64,000 nt of DNA, from NCBI GenBank assembly GCA_019915015.1, contig JAHBBC010000029.1, forward strand, positions 62,001-126,000, in the 5' to 3' direction. The translations under genes and the position numbers were made by a program. Positions 32,266 to 45,885 of the stretch are shown in pieces; the stretch's first letter is position 1; every line of letters starts with the position of its first letter. The notes under the pieces are model-generated. The model did no database searches. It was given only the letters and a program-made list of their open reading frames with translations, and was not told where the DNA came from. Source of the DNA: Auriscalpium vulgare. Its lineage: Eukaryota > Basidiomycota > Agaricomycetes > Russulales > Auriscalpiaceae.

Positions 32266-33348
32266 CAGCCTACGGCAGGGCGGCAGGGACGGGGCTCGCG
32301 CGTGCGCTCCGGCGGGAAAGCGTCGGCCCTGCGGCTTCGTGCGCTGTCGTAGAGAGGGTGTGGTGGGAGGGTGGAAGGCGAGAATAGCCCCGCAGACACT
32401 GGTAGTCGTGCTACAAAAGACGGCCCTGTCGGCCGGGCCGGGCCCCGTTGTCCTTGTATTCGGTATGCTGGAGACTCGTGCCGGGCAGACTCGATGATCC
32501 TGAGCTGCGATTCAACTGTTTGGATGTGTCTATTCTGCGTCTACCTAGCGCACGAGCACTTCCGTCATGCGCGGACGTATCCTAACGACAGTTATACTGC
32601 AGAGAACGCGGGATCGCCCTTCAGGCCCGATAAAACATGGCATTAACAAGCGGCTGAGGCGGCCCACTCGGTTTTCCGGCCCGTCATGTGCATGACTCAG
32701 CGGCACGAGTTGCCAGTCGGCCAGGAAATCATAGTCTTGTACTAAGAACGACTGTCTTCTGTGGTAAGGTCAGCCACGGAGACTAGTCTTGTACTACTTA
32801 TCCCGCGTTCGTCTCGGCGGTAACTTCATCCTGGGGCTGCGATGTCTCTCGCTTCCCTGGGTTATTGACAATATAAGCTTTGAGCAATGATAGCGTGCTG
32901 TCATCCTCATAGCGTATCCCACAGGTGTCGACGACCCCATCGACATCTGCTCGGCCCACGTTGGCATGCCATAACTGAGCCCTTATAAGTATATGCGTGC
33001 GACGTTTGGGTATCTTCGCCTCGTGCGCGAGAAATGAAAAGCAAATGTGCGTAGGACTCGGAGCGGTATCATGCAAAACCCAATGATTGACACTTTCTGT
33101 GTAGGATCCCCATACATTCCGAGGCAGTGGGGAGTTGTCAGCTGGGCGCAACACAGGGCTGCATGCACCGTGGCGCTCGATAAACTCGCCCTCTGCGAAT
33201 CCCAACTCGTGACCACTCTATCGCGACTATCGCGACAGCTGCGCACAATTTCTATAAAATGACTTCCTCGAAGACCTGAAAGCTAGGGTTCCTCTGTGCT
33301 CCCAACGAACACCAACCCTTCTGATTATCCCAGCACGGCGATCTCACT
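32266..33348. other. Intergenic between TFA1 and aquaporin
   Basis: About 1.1 kb. A 135-codon minus frame at 32798-33205 has no family match and no splice support; it is not called. The stretch must hold both divergent promoters. Confidence 0.5.
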
Positions 33349-34885
33349 ATGTCGCAGGTGTTCATTCAGAAATCAGGCTCGGCGGAGACTGTGCTGCCTT
33401 CCGGCCATCGTCTTCACCTTGCGGATTTCGGGACCCGCCCGCAATTCCTGACCAAGTGGGAAAGCATCCGGTATCGACAGGCCCACTGCGCTGTTGAATG
33501 TCTAGCTGAGGCGGTGAGTTATCTCAATATCGCCATGTCAAAGCATACTGATGATGCTCACGACGTAGTTTGGCGTGTTTATCTTTTGTTATGCAGGTCC
33601 GCTCGGTTACTTGAGCATTTGTGCGCCATCATCTGAAGGGCTACGATAGGCATGGGTGCCACAGCCTCGTATATTCTGGGAGATATCCTCAAAATCCCAG
33701 GTATCGGATGTCAGTTTGTTTTCCTTGTAATGCGTCTAGGCAGCGCGCGGCCTGACATTCTTCGCGGACAGCGCTCCTCACCATCGGTCTGGCGTACATG
33801 GCCGGGATTGGTCTCTCTCTCGTCATCGCGAGCGGGACATCCGGTGGACACTTCAACCCTGCCCTCACAATCGTTCGAGTTTTGTTTGGAAAATTCCCCT
33901 TCTGGAAGGGCATCAGGTCAGGATGCACCTCATGCCATGCTACACAATCTCAGAGAGCTTGAGCTCATATGCAAGTCTACAGATACATCGTCGCGCAGAT
34001 ACTTGGAGGTTATTTCGCCGCATTGATGACATATTGGCAGTGGAAGCACTTGATCCAAGTCAGTCCTGCGTTTGACACCGGGCCAAGGTCGCATCTGGAT
34101 AATAAATCTGCAGGAGGCTGAGGGCGCTTTGGCAGCTGCGGGCTTGTACGGGCTTGCCAACTTCAGCGTGCAGGGCCCCGCAGGCATTTTCACTGCCTAT
34201 GTCAACCCTGCGTCGCCGTTGGGGCTCGCATGGGTTAACGAGTTCATGGTGGTATGTGGCCTAGTATCTTCCCTCCTGAGAAACCCCTCATGATTCTCTG
34301 TTCCGCAGGACTTCTTCATCGGCTTGGTCACATTCGCGTGCTTGGACCCTACCAACCTCCTTGCGCCTCCTTCCATGGGCCCATGGTTTGTGGGGCTTGC
34401 TTAGTGGGTGGTTAAATCATGATATTTAGCGTCAAATGACCATTAACTGATGCAGTGCCGTCGGGATCTGGTCGTATTCACCGAACGCATGTACGTATAC
34501 CACTGCTCTCATTCTGCCTTCGATACTAATCCCAATGCAGTGGCTGCAAATGCTGCACGCGACGTGGGCGGCCGTCTTGCCGTGATATCCATATGGGGGC
34601 TGAAAGCTAGCGGCGGGCGGTACGCTGCCATCGCTGCTCTGACCAATATTCCCGCTACCATCGTTGCCTACCTGGTTTACGAGGTGCTCTTTGTCGACTC
34701 AAGCCGGGGTGAGTCAGACTTATAGTGACTTTACTCGTCATTATTTACATGGCCCGTCCACAGTGGTCACTTATGCTCACAAGGAGCTGGTCGACGGGCG
34801 CATGGCGCATGAGGATCACCAGATGAAGACACATCTCGCCCGTCTCTTGTCTGGTGCGGAAGAGAAGGGCCCGGTCATGGCGTGA
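33349..34885 (+). CDS. Aquaporin / aquaglyceroporin (MIP family)
   Basis: Ten exons (33349-33513, 33569-33596, 33650-33709, 33772-33916, 33983-34058, 34114-34251, 34309-34403, 34456-34490, 34541-34708, 34764-34885) give 343 residues. Six helices can be traced. The first pore motif is normal: GTSGGHFNPALTIVRVLFGK. The second reads LAANAARDVGGRLAV, so the expected Asn-Pro-Ala is Asn-Ala-Ala; the following Arg-Asp, which forms the selectivity filter, is kept. Cytosolic ends are polar (ending SGAEEKGPVMA). Changes at the second NPA Pro are known in fungal MIPs, so the channel may still work. Whether it conducts water, glycerol or other solutes is not shown. Confidence 0.87.
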
Positions 34886-35423
34886 AAGACGCCCATTACT
34901 CTCATTCAGTACTGAAGATATTCGTGGTCTTACATTTTGTCACTCCTTGTAATCTATGCTAAACGGCGGGGCCGATTGAAGAGCGAAAAGCGGATAAGGC
35001 GACCCCGGAGGCGCACTCCGGTGTAGGAATAAGTACAAAAACAATATGGGCGAAGAAGAACAATATTCCATAGCCTGACATGCTTCGTGCCGAGCGTAGT
35101 ATTTCGTAACCAGCGAATTGGTGGCCAGATTGCTTGAAAACCTTTCTGCGAACCCATCTTGCCAACCTTTCACGCACGCGGCAACCTGCAGCTGCCTGGC
35201 CGACCGTGATCCGCTTCAAAAAGGTCGGTCGAGGCTGCCAATTGCGTCGCGCGAAGGCGAGGGTCAGATCTTGCTATGCCGACCGCGCGAGGTGAAGACA
35301 CTCCACCGAGGCCGTTAATAATGCTCAGAATGTTAAGCACGCCGTGCCGCCTTCAAGAAGTTCGCATACTGGTCCGATCTGCGGACTACAGCTTGATCGC
35401 GAGCAGGACAGCACCGAGGCATA
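34886..35423. other. Intergenic, no gene seen
   Basis: 0.54 kb between convergent genes; only short frames. Likely 3' untranslated sequence. Confidence 0.5.
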
Positions 35424-36523
35424 TCAGATCCAGTCAACGTGGTGGGCGCTCTGCATGTCGATTGTCAATACGTGCCACCATGCGAAATTCACCTGCGAGG
35501 ACTCACCGGGAATGGATACCACGATTCATAAAGTGCCAAGTCAACCCCGCGGTCGCGGCATGCGTCCTCCATCGTCTTCAGCAGTTCCGCAGACGTGCAA
35601 GTGAACAGCTGCAGACCGTCGGCCGTGCGCAACGCCAATTCAAGAAAGCTGGTGTCCATGCAGTTATTGAAAAGGTGGCACCCGATGTGGCGCAGAGTCC
35701 GCGGAAGCACAACGACCTCCACGGGCAGCTCGTCGCATACGATGCTCTCGACTTGTCCGAGCTCGTCCAGAATCTCCTGCGGCGGAAATGGTCCCTGAAT
35801 GGACAGGGTCTTGAGCCTGGTAAACGGGGCGAGCGCGCGGAGGCTGCCTGCAATGGCCCAAACAGGCCTGAGCAGCTCAAGATGGCGCAGCGCGGGGAGG
35901 CCATTCACCGGCAGTAGCATCTTGGGGGCGTCGGCTGCTGGCAACGACAGAGCCTCTATGGACGAGGGCACAGGGACCAGCCCTGCGTAGTCCGAGTTGA
36001 AGATGTCCCATACGAGCACCTCCAGCGCGCGTGGGGATGGCCACATCTCGAGGATGCGGCTGACCAGCCACCTCTCGCCCCACACTTTCAGGCTGAGGGG
36101 GCGTAGAGGGATTGCACGCAGGCGGGCTTCCATATGGGGATCCCAGGCTTTGAGGACGAGGCTCTCTGCAAAGAAGATGCCCGTAGCATGGGGGCAGAGC
36201 TCGAGCAGATCGATGTTGGCGGTGTCCTCGGCGATGCTCCTCCGACACCAAAGGGTGAGGTGGACGGCACGTACATGTACAGCAAGGTGCGGGCTGGTGC
36301 GGAGGGTGCGGAGGAGCAGTTCAATGGTAGAAACCGGCTTCCATTGGTAATTACCGTCGAGGAAGGGTACGCGTCGGAAGAGGAGGCGCTGCGCGATGTC
36401 CCGCCATGCGCGGCAGACAAGAGCAGACGCGAGGAGGGTAGGGTAGTCAACGGCAAGGTGTTGGGACGACCTGTAGACCAATTCGATGATGATGACCTGG
36501 ATGTCGAGGGGAAGGGTCGCCAT
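35424..36523 (-). CDS. F-box-like protein
   Basis: Exons 36523-35507 and 35450-35424 give 347 residues. The N-terminus MATLPLDIQVIIIELVYRSS followed by LLASALVCRAWRDIAQRLLF matches a degenerate F-box, which binds Skp1 in SCF ubiquitin ligases. The rest has irregular leucine-rich stretches (LRHLELLRPV, FTRLKTLSIQG), the usual substrate part of Agaricomycete F-box proteins, a very large and fast-evolving family. The last exon is short: the unspliced frame would end SPRR, but GTGAGT at 35506-35501 and an AG at 35451 give the better end SAHHVDWI. The start is 136 bp head-to-head from CAB2. Confidence 0.7.
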
Positions 36524-36659
36524 GCTGCAGCGACGGGGCCGGCGATGAGCCTATCGTCGTCGTCAACTTTGAGATCCGTTAGGGACGTGGGAGAGTACTA
36601 TGAGACGAGTCGACGGCCAGCACTAGACGCACAATTCCTTTGTTCTCAGTTCTCGCAAT

Positions 36660-38089
36660 ATGGCGTCCACATCGTCGTCGTCGACGACTCACTTCTCCGC
36701 AGAGTCCTACTTTGCCACGCAGCTCCCGCCGCCAACCCTCGCCCATGACATCGACGGCGTGCGTGCGTTTGTCGCGCGGCAGCGTGCCGCGGGGAAGAAG
36801 GTCGTCCTAGTCACTGTACGTTCCCCACCTTTTGGCCGGTCATCGCTGCTGACAACATGCGGTGTGTTTTGCTGATCACAACAGAGTGGGGGAACGACGG
36901 TGCCACTGGAGCTCAATGTGTGAGCGCCGTCCCGGCCTCTGTCTGACACGGGGTTCACGCGTATGCGATTTGCAGCGTGCGCTTCTTGGATAACTTCAGT
37001 GCCGGTGCGTATGCTACTGCTTATGCATAAAATTTTATCGCGCTCACAGTGCTCTCTGCAATGCGTAACAAATATCGCTCCTGTCCTGGCGCTTAGGCAC
37101 TCGCGGAGCGACATCTGCGGAGTATTTTCTCAAGGCCGGGTACGCTGTCGTGTTCATGCACCGTCAGTTCAGCCTGCAGCCATTCAGCCGGCATTATTCG
37201 CACTCGACAAACCCCTTCCTCGATCTTCTCGAGATCGAGACGCCCCCCGCGTCTTCTTCGGCTGCATCCTCGACACCCGACATCACTGTCACCTCCACCC
37301 AGCGCGCCGACCTCCTCGAGATCCTCACATCGTACAAGCATGCGCACGCTTCTGGCCTGCTGCACACCCTCACTTTTGTCACCGTCAACGATTACCTCTG
37401 GCTGCTCCGCGCTGTCGCGCAGGAGCTCGCTGTTCTGAAACACAGCGTGCTATATTACCTCGCGGCCGCAGTATCAGACTTTTTCTTGCCACGGCAGAAG
37501 ATGTCGGAGCACAAGATCCAGTCTGGAAAGGGAAGCTTGTTGATTGAGATGGACCAGGTGCCGAAGATCCTGAAGCCTATGGTTGATGAATGGAGTCCCG
37601 ATGGCTTCGTGGTATCATTCAAGGTATTCTATACGTCTTCGATTGCTCAAACTAGCACTGATGACATCTGTGTATCTTGCTTAATTGTTTTATCTCTTCC
37701 GCTATCGTGCATAACAGCTCGAGACCGACCCCACGTTGCTCATTCCCAAAGCCCGCGCCGCACTGGCGCGGTATGGGCACCAGATTGTCATTGGTAACGA
37801 TCTGAACCGACGCAAGCACGAGGTGGTTTTTGTCGCGCGGGCCGTTGCCCTCACTTCTCAAGTCCATGACGAGGCGCAACCCCCCACTGTCGCCCCCGCA
37901 CCGCCGTCAAGCGATCTCCCTTCGAGCGAGGAAAATGGCGATGTCGGGCTGAACACCGTGTCGTGGCTGCGCATCGCACCAGACGCAGTGGACGTGCGCG
38001 GGCGGCCGCGGGAAATTGAAGAAGATATCGTGCGGGAGCTTGTGGGCCGACATCAAGCATGGATAGATCGGTGGGGCGGCGATGCGTAG
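36660..38089 (+). CDS. CAB2: Phosphopantothenate-cysteine ligase (PPCS)
   Basis: Joins cysteine to 4'-phosphopantothenate in coenzyme A synthesis, cytosolic. Exons 36660-36815, 36885-36919, 36976-37004, 37097-37623 and 37718-38089 give 372 residues. Motifs are [36 protein letters not shown] (the nucleotide/substrate loop), the [13 protein letters not shown] segment typical of eukaryotic [18 protein letters not shown] (with the conserved Ala-Ala-Val-Ser-Asp), [10 protein letters not shown], and [20 protein letters not shown] followed by [14 protein letters not shown]. It is the stand-alone eukaryotic form with no decarboxylase domain. Assignment is firm. Confidence 0.95.
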
Positions 38090-38284
38090 TGGTTGGGATC
38101 CAGAAGAACAGATGGAGGGACAAGCACTTCCATCTCCTGGGCCAGCGCTGCGCTTGTCATGGTCGTTAATAAATTACATGTATAGTCTATAACAGACGTG
38201 GCATTGCGAGAAGGAGGTATGCATGGATGGTCCGAATTAGTAGTGAGAAACACAAGCAAGCAGCACACAGAAAGTGCATGTTGC

Positions 38285-41200
38285 TCAAGGCGCGAGAGAC
38301 TGGTCGGGATCCACCATCACCGTATCGTCGTCGTCCGCCTCCTCCACCTCCTTGAACTCTTCCATTAGCTGCTCTGTCTCTTGCGCCACGGCACGCAACG
38401 CCCCAACCCTCGACCACAGCCGCACCTCATCCGCGCCATCCCCACCCTCCTCCAATATTGGCAACAGCGTTGCATACCCCATCATTTGCTGCACGACCCT
38501 GATTCGCCTATACGTCGCACGCACGAGCACCGCCGAGCGCACTTTGGTCGTCTTCGCAAGGCCCCACATGCGCATCTGTCCAAGCCCGCTGCCGCCGCCC
38601 CCGCCGCCATGAGGCGATGGCGAGCGCCGGAAGAGCAGCGCATCTGCGTTGCGCACGGGGCCGAGGTGCACGATGCGCGGCCCACCGAGCGTGTCACCAC
38701 GTGGCGTTATCGGGCTGCGCGCGTACCCAGGCTGGCGCTCGTCCGCGCGCGGCGGCGTGAGGAAGAGCTCAGGCGGAGGCTGTGCTCTGAGCTTGGCGGG
38801 GGTGAGCAGCGGCGAGCCGTCGGGCGAGGGCGCGCCAGACCACTGGCCCGAGCGGCGGCGCGACTTCGAGAAGGCGGAGGCGAAAGAGAGTCGGTTCCCG
38901 GCGTGACCGAGTGGGTGCACTTGTTGCCGCAGCTGCTGATCGAGGAGGACAGCTTTCTCTTGCATGAGAATGCGCAGTTGGAGCATTAGCGGTGATCGGT
39001 GCAGACAGGCGAACTCGAGAATTGACCACAGGAGGTAGTCGAGGAGGCGCGGCTGGGAGAACGAAGTGAGCGTCGGAGTGCGGGAGCGGACGGATGGTGC
39101 GAATGGGTTGACGTCCTCAAAGCTTTGGGATTTCATCAGAGGCGAGCTGAGAGGAGATGGTGGGATAGAGACGTTCTGGGACTCCAGGGCAAACCTGGCG
39201 TTACCGTCGGAAAGCAGTTCTTTGAAGAACAGTCCTAACTGGATCCAAATACCGGGGATAGACGCAGACAAATCCTTTTCTGCACGGACAATGATGACCT
39301 TCATAATTTGTATAGATATGGACAGCGTTGTGGCAGATGGCGCCCGAGACACCTTTTTGCGATTTTCCTGTGAACGCGTTCGCTCGAGGGTCCGAGGCCG
39401 GTCAATGTCCTTGCGGGCAGATTCGGATTTGCGGCAGATATTCATGACGAGGCCTAGCAGACGTGTCCACGTCCGACTAGGTGTCGTACGCCTCCACTCC
39501 TCAGTCCATCGCACGTCCTGCAGGACATTTTCTGTCAATGGGAGTACCAAGGCTATGGGGTAGATGATGCCGGCGAGAAACTCGTAAGAGAGGGGTTGTC
39601 GCTCGAGCACGCCGATGATGTCCACTCCTTGGAAGAATAAAGCTTGGCAAAGCAGCTTAGTCAAAACGGGTCTAAGTGGCAAGGATAGTGACAGGCCCTC
39701 GGACGCTGCGAGCTCGCACACCTCTAGCCCGACGACGCAATATTGAGAAACAATCATGCGAGAGAATGCCGGTTCGTTGGCATATACGGGGTCACTGGCG
39801 ACCTGGGAGACGACAGACAGCACACCGGAGAGATCAATGACGGGGGCATATACTTTGAACACTGGGGCCATGAGGGATAGCCATCCAAGGACATGCTTGA
39901 GCCGTAGTCCATGTCGCAGGAGCGCATTTTGAGCATACTCCGAAAGAAAGGTTGATAAGCGATCGCTGTCCGCACGACTACTGTCCTTCGCCACGATCTT
40001 GACGAGTTCGAAGATGCGCTGCGACGCTGCTGATGAGAAGTAGCCTCCGGATTTTGTGAATGCAGCCACCAGCGAGAGACAGTCCAGTCGCATCGCTGCG
40101 AGGTCGCTTGGTCTCTTCGTTGCTCCGGATGGATCGGTCGCAAGATTGACCTCCTCATTGAGAGCATCCAAATTCATATCTTGACTGCGGAGCTGCGACG
40201 TCGCTTCGGGTACCTTCGCCTTTCCAGTACTGCGTGACAGGAAAATCATGGCCAACGCATTGATTCCATCACGGAGCACGTTGCGAGCGGGAGATGACGC
40301 TTCGTACAGGCTGGGTGCCATGAGTTGTAGCAGTCGCAAGAAATGTTCCGCGCGGCGAATACCAGGATCATGTCCTATCACCGTGAGGAAGAGGCGGACC
40401 AAGTCATCCATGTTCAGCCTCCCGCCTTCGTACTCCTCGGGCACGGGCAGGTCCGCGCGGTCACCCGAGCTATTTCCCCTTCTCAGGAGCGATAGGAAGG
40501 CTTGGGGCTTGTCCTCGGCAGTTGTAACCAGGAGCGCCTCCCTCTCTTGCGTCTTGTTGGAGTCATGGATGCCTGCTACATCCGGTGCGGAGAGAGGAGT
40601 CTTGTCCCGTAGAGTGTACAGAAGAGTGAACGCTTGCTCTGCCATCCAATTGCACTCGACGTCGGGCAACATGGAAATCTGGGACAGGATGTCGAGTGTC
40701 TGGAAGACAAATGCTTCTTGATGCAAAGCATAAAATCTGTTCGTCGCATACTCTATGGCTGCCCGGATGCCAAAGTTGAGCTCAGACTCAGCGTATACTT
40801 TCATGATGACTGGCATGAACAAAGTGTACCCGCCGCCCGAAAGGAATATTCGGCGAAATCGGGTGCTGGCGGTCATGAGGGCTAAAGAAAGTGCCATTAG
40901 ATACGACCATCACTATGACTGATTCCAACTGACCGACGAGAACATGGCCAACGATACCGATGTCGTCGCCATGAGCTAGCAAGATGCGGTTCAAACCGTT
41001 GATGAGGACTGCGAGTTCGTTTCGATCGTTGAGATGACGTGGCATAGATTTGAATATTTCGGCTACCAGTAGGACGTAGCTCCTCGCTAACATCAGAGAC
41101 AACCCAGCCACAGTCGCACTCTCTGGTGAGGGTGTTTGACTGTGTTCTTGCTTCCGAGGAATGTAATCTCGGAGCTCTATGAGCGGCGGATCGACAGCAT

Positions 41201-44200
41201 CTGTCATGGATGGGAGGACAAGCCGAGACATATTCTTTCTGATGGCCTGGACGTCTTGCGGGTTGCGCTGAAGCATGTTCAAGAAAAGGATATGTTGGGA
41301 TATTCGAATCACAGTGACGTAGGCTAGACGACGTATGGCATCGGGATCGGCTCTCGAACCGATCATCCCTGGTACTCTGGGGAACATTTCGCCAGGCGGT
41401 GCAGTCGGTGGGAACCACAAAGATCCCGAGGGGATGAGGAAAATCTCCACCTTCGCGCGGCGGATCTCGCGAATGGACATGTCGCTCACTTGCGTGACCA
41501 GCTTGGACAGTAAAGGCAAGGAATATGCAAATCCAAGGAGGGCATTGGGTATATCAGGTTGACGAGCGGCAAACTTCAAGAACCCGGTCAGGTGGTTGAA
41601 GAGGTGGTGTGCCATTGCCGGCGGCAAGATGCGCTGAATGTGCAGGAAGGCGCGCAGGACAGAGATGGCGGAGGATATCGACTGTTCATCTCCGGCGAAA
41701 GAGTCTAACACCGGCCGTGTAATTAGGGATGGATCGTCGCGCATAAGATCGAGGATGGTGCTTCGAGCAGCGCTGGCGACGGTGTAGTCGAGATCGTAAG
41801 TCATGAAAGCTACGTCCAGCAAAATTGAGGCAAGAGAAGGAGCAAAAATTGGCCTGCGTTTCACGGCTTGCTGAGTCGAAGAAGCGTTCGTTGTGTCCTG
41901 CATCAGCGAAGGCGAAGGAGGCCGCCCAACGCCATCGGCACCAGGGCTGAGGAGAGGAGACTTGGGAACAGATGATGTGGAGCCTCCATCCAGACGCTCA
42001 ACCTGTTGCAAGGGAAGGAGAGACAGCGGCGTGCGATCCCAATTGTGTTTCTGATCCACTTCGTTATCCTCCTGGGTCCATCCGATGTCAGCAAGCCTTT
42101 TCCGAAGCTCATGGGGAAGCACTGTGCCATCGTTCGTCTTGAGCCGCTCCGGGTCTTCCTCCAGTACAAACGTTCCGGACCCGATGTCCGTAGGCATGAA
42201 GGCGATGGGGCCGCGCGCCAGTTTAAAGGGCCGGCGGTGGTTCTTGTCGGTGATGTACGTTTGCGAGAGAAGTTGGAAACGCCAAGCGGACATGACACTG
42301 ATTCGCTTCGCAGCATCACGTCGAACGGAAGGCTGTGAGCTATTGAAGACATCAGTCGGACAACGAGCCCCGATCGTTCGCAGATGGAGCACGTACCTGG
42401 TGATATCGCTCCGCACTAAGGACAGAAACGCTTCGGGAATCTTCTCTGCGCTTTGCATGAGTAAAAACGTGGTCTGCCAGAATGTATCAGATAGAAGCGC
42501 AGGACATTGGCACGTTTGGGGACGAACCGCTGCCTGAACCTCTGTATCTGGAGACTGCAAGCCATCGCGCCAGAGGGTTTTACTCAGCCTTTCGTAATCT
42601 TCATCTGTAAGAAGACCGAATAGAACAACAAAGAGCCGGCAGGCGTTCCTCAATAGCCCTTTCCCGAAGCAATCGAATAGGGTACGTCGCTCCGACAACG
42701 TTACTGCTGGCACCGACTTTTTAACATCGTGTGTTGCTCTGAAACCGTCGTCTGACAGGGAGGGAGACAGAAGGAAAGCACTTTGACGCTATTGGCATGT
42801 CAACATGACTGCGTTTCGAAACGGGACGGCCCTCACCCTCTGGGTAGTCCGTGGAGTTTCTTGAGCCGCGGTGTACATGGATGCCATTCTCATGAAAGCA
42901 AGCGGAGGATCTTCATCTGTGATCTCGTCGACTTCAATACTGGCATCAACTACCCAGCGCACAAGACGAGGCAACCACGGCGCCCTAGTCGGTGTCAACA
43001 AATGCAGTCACCCATTGCATCAGAGTGAAACCCACTGTTTCAGAGATCGCAGCAAGACACGGATCTCGTAGAATAAGACGCTCAGCATGATACGCTGAGT
43101 CACTGGAGTCGAAGAGGAACGTTCCTAAGGGCCAGTCAGACACACAATGTATCAGTATCACCGCTAGTTACCTTGGCTTCCAAGAGATTGCCGAGCTTGT
43201 ATTCTAAGGCAAAGAAAAAGCGTGCCTTTGCCGTGAGCATGGCATCGGCGCCCTGAATGACCAAGACTGCGTCAAACGAGAACCAGGATCAGGCGTGCTG
43301 AGACATACAGATTGTGGGTCTCGTTCTTGCGCCACCTTCTGAACATGCGCGATGAGCTCCGCGAGGATGACGAGCTGACCCGGCCGCGCTTGGCCCCAGG
43401 GTTCATTGCCTTCTTGTCCGGCCTTCTTCGAAGCTGGGGTGGACCCGCTCATGAGCGCCACGAGCATCATGTCTACGTCACTTGTCCAGAAGCTCGGCAG
43501 GATTTTGGCTAATATCGCCACGATGCGGAGATGAGTGACGACTGTCATTTCTTTGGATGCGGCCGCACAAGCGAACAGAGGCTTGAAGAACAGCTTCGGA
43601 TATGCGTGCGACACTGTGTCCAGTAGCTCCGTGAGGGCCGGAGCAGGCAACGAGGGCGGATCTTGCACCAGTCGCTACAGGAAGAGAAATCAGTAACGAG
43701 CCGAAAGCGCATGACCATTACTGACCTCATTGAGAATCGGAAGGATAGCTGCTATGACAGGCGACCGTACTTCGTCTGGAAGCCCGTCAACGAGAACATT
43801 GAGAACTGTGGTCAGAGATGGCCACACATCTTCTTGAATCTTCTCAATATGTCACTTCGCGAACGTCGCAGGCACAAGAGTATATCACTCACCGTCCGCG
43901 TCAATGCCGCCTCAAAACCTGACTTCCACGGCCCGCCTTCCTCATACCAGTCCGCGATGAGAGAAGCAGCAGCATCCTGTTCAGCAGCAGATCCCACACA
44001 AAAGAGTTTCATCGACAGTCTCGCGATCGCCACTCGGCACTCGTGTACGGCGTCGTGGTCTTGCAAAGCTTGAGCCTCGGGCAAAAGGTGCGTCTGCATT
44101 AATCCGAGTATGACATCCGTATCTGGCACCCCCAGGTATCTTGAGTCGCCCACAGGCGGAAGAAGATTGAACAGCGCATGTGCGCAACGGACGAGTTTAC

Positions 44201-45885
44201 GAGCATAGAGGGGTATCAAATTAGCGGGCGGAAGCGCAACTTCGTTCATCGGAGACCAGAAGTCCTGTAATATCCATCAGTATTTTGAATTCGTTCTGTG
44301 AGCATGGACAGACAAACATTGGCAAGATATCGCAATAGATGTGGCCGCTGAGATTCTAAAACGTTCTCAGCAGCAGTCGATAATGCGATGACAACCAGGG
44401 CGTCCACCACAGCATGGCTGTCATCTGGGTTCATCCGAACGTCGTACTCCTGCTCGACAAGCTCGTGGTCGAGGTCGCTGAGCGAGCCCTGCAAGATACT
44501 TCCTATCAATTCTCGTAAGAATTGAGATTCTTCCAAAGTAGTTGGTGACGACGAGAATGACGCGAACAAGGAGAACAGAGTTTGGAGTAATGATTGAAAG
44601 ACAATGGGTGATCCGCCGCGGAAAGAACCTTCTGAGCTGAAGAGGCATGAAGATAGGACACCCAAAATCCTCATGCGCATTGGCCTGCTCTCGACGACGC
44701 CTTGCGCGGCTTTGCAGCACCAAGCGCAGCGTTCGAGTTCTCCCTATTGAAAATAATGATGAGAACGCCTATGAAGTAGCTATGACGAGACGATCACCTC
44801 ATTCGACCCAGGTATCCATGATTTGATGACCGTCTCGAACGTCTCTATCGCCTGAACTCGCTCCGACTCGAGTATTGCATCGGGAAGTGGGCTGAGAAAC
44901 GGCATCAACAAGGCTGACAAGACTTCGGCCTCATGTGGCAGAGGCGAGGTCGGCCTTCCGGCGAGCGACGCATATCGGATGATAACCGCATAGAGCGAGG
45001 ACGAAGCGGGCGCCCCGCGCGCCGCCGCAGTCATGACCGATTGCAGGGAAGGGGGTCTGCGTGGACCCTTCACGCGCGGCTGCGCGAAATTCGTTGTGCT
45101 CGAGCTTGCACTGGTCGCAAGACTCGTCGTTGTGTTCATGAAGTTCATGGCGGCCATAAGTCCGAGCGTTCCCTCCCGCTCGCGCTTCTGCCCCTTCTGT
45201 TCGCCAGAGCGTGCAATCAAGCACGCGCGCATCACCTCATCTGCAAAGCGCCTGGCCTGATCCACGGACACTTCCTGAGCTTGTTCCACGACTTGTTTGA
45301 AACCAAGACGAGGCATACGGAATTGTTTCGGCGTGGAAGGTCTTGGTGGGGTGGCTGAGCCTACGGACGACATTGCTTGATGCATGCGCGGTGGAGCGGC
45401 ACCATGAGGCAAGACATGGTGACGAAGACTATCCCATCGACGTTTCGACGGCGATGGAGGTTCGTCTGAAATTTCCGTCGCAGCGAGGGAGGAGAAAGTG
45501 GAGAGCATGGACGCTTTCTTGGAGGGCCGTGGCCTAGTTGAACCAGCAGGGCTGGCCGAACGAGCAGTGGGGGAAAAGGACCGACTTTCATCCTTCGGGC
45601 TAGGAGAGTCCACGACTGCCCTCCCAGTCCAACCGCGCACAGGGCTGTCGGAGAACGGGTCCAAGCCCTCCAGTGCCTTGTCCATGTACGCCAGGTCCAG
45701 AGGCTGCGAGGGAGTACGAGCACGCGTCTCTGTCTTCTCCGGGTCATACACTCGCGACCGCATGGACGACACCTCCGAGGTCTCCTGGATAGGCTCTGGC
45801 ATCGGTTTGGAGGTGCCCGAGAACAGTCGCCGCGGTACGGGCCTGCCGCCAGAGGGCCTCCTCTTCTGTTCAGGTCGAGACATGC
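38285..45885 (-). CDS. Very large HEAT/armadillo-like protein, probable fungal UNC80 homologue
   Basis: A gene of about 7.6 kb with at least nine exons. Large ones are 45885-44798, 44743-44318, 44264-43893, a block around 42700-40900 that contains short introns, and 40870-38285. The N-terminus MSRPEQKRRPSGGRPVPRRL and a Ser/Pro-rich part (to about residue 150) are followed by long alpha-helical repeats, including SLITRPVLDSFAGDEQSISS, HLFNHLTGFLKFAARQPDIP, SGSLWFPPTAPPGEMFPRVP and KVIIVRAEKDLSASIPGIWI. The end is acidic (DDDDTVMVDPDQSLAP). I recognise this as the fungal family annotated as UNC80-like. In animals UNC80 is a subunit of the NALCN cation channel; in fungi a link to the Cch1/Mid1 channel is only a guess. 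Divergent from RAD52. Confidence 0.6.

Noticed and set aside
32798..33205. A 135-codon minus frame between TFA1 and the aquaporin gene
   Set aside because: No recognised family, no introns or signal, and it lies in the divergent promoter region; evidence is too weak to call a gene.
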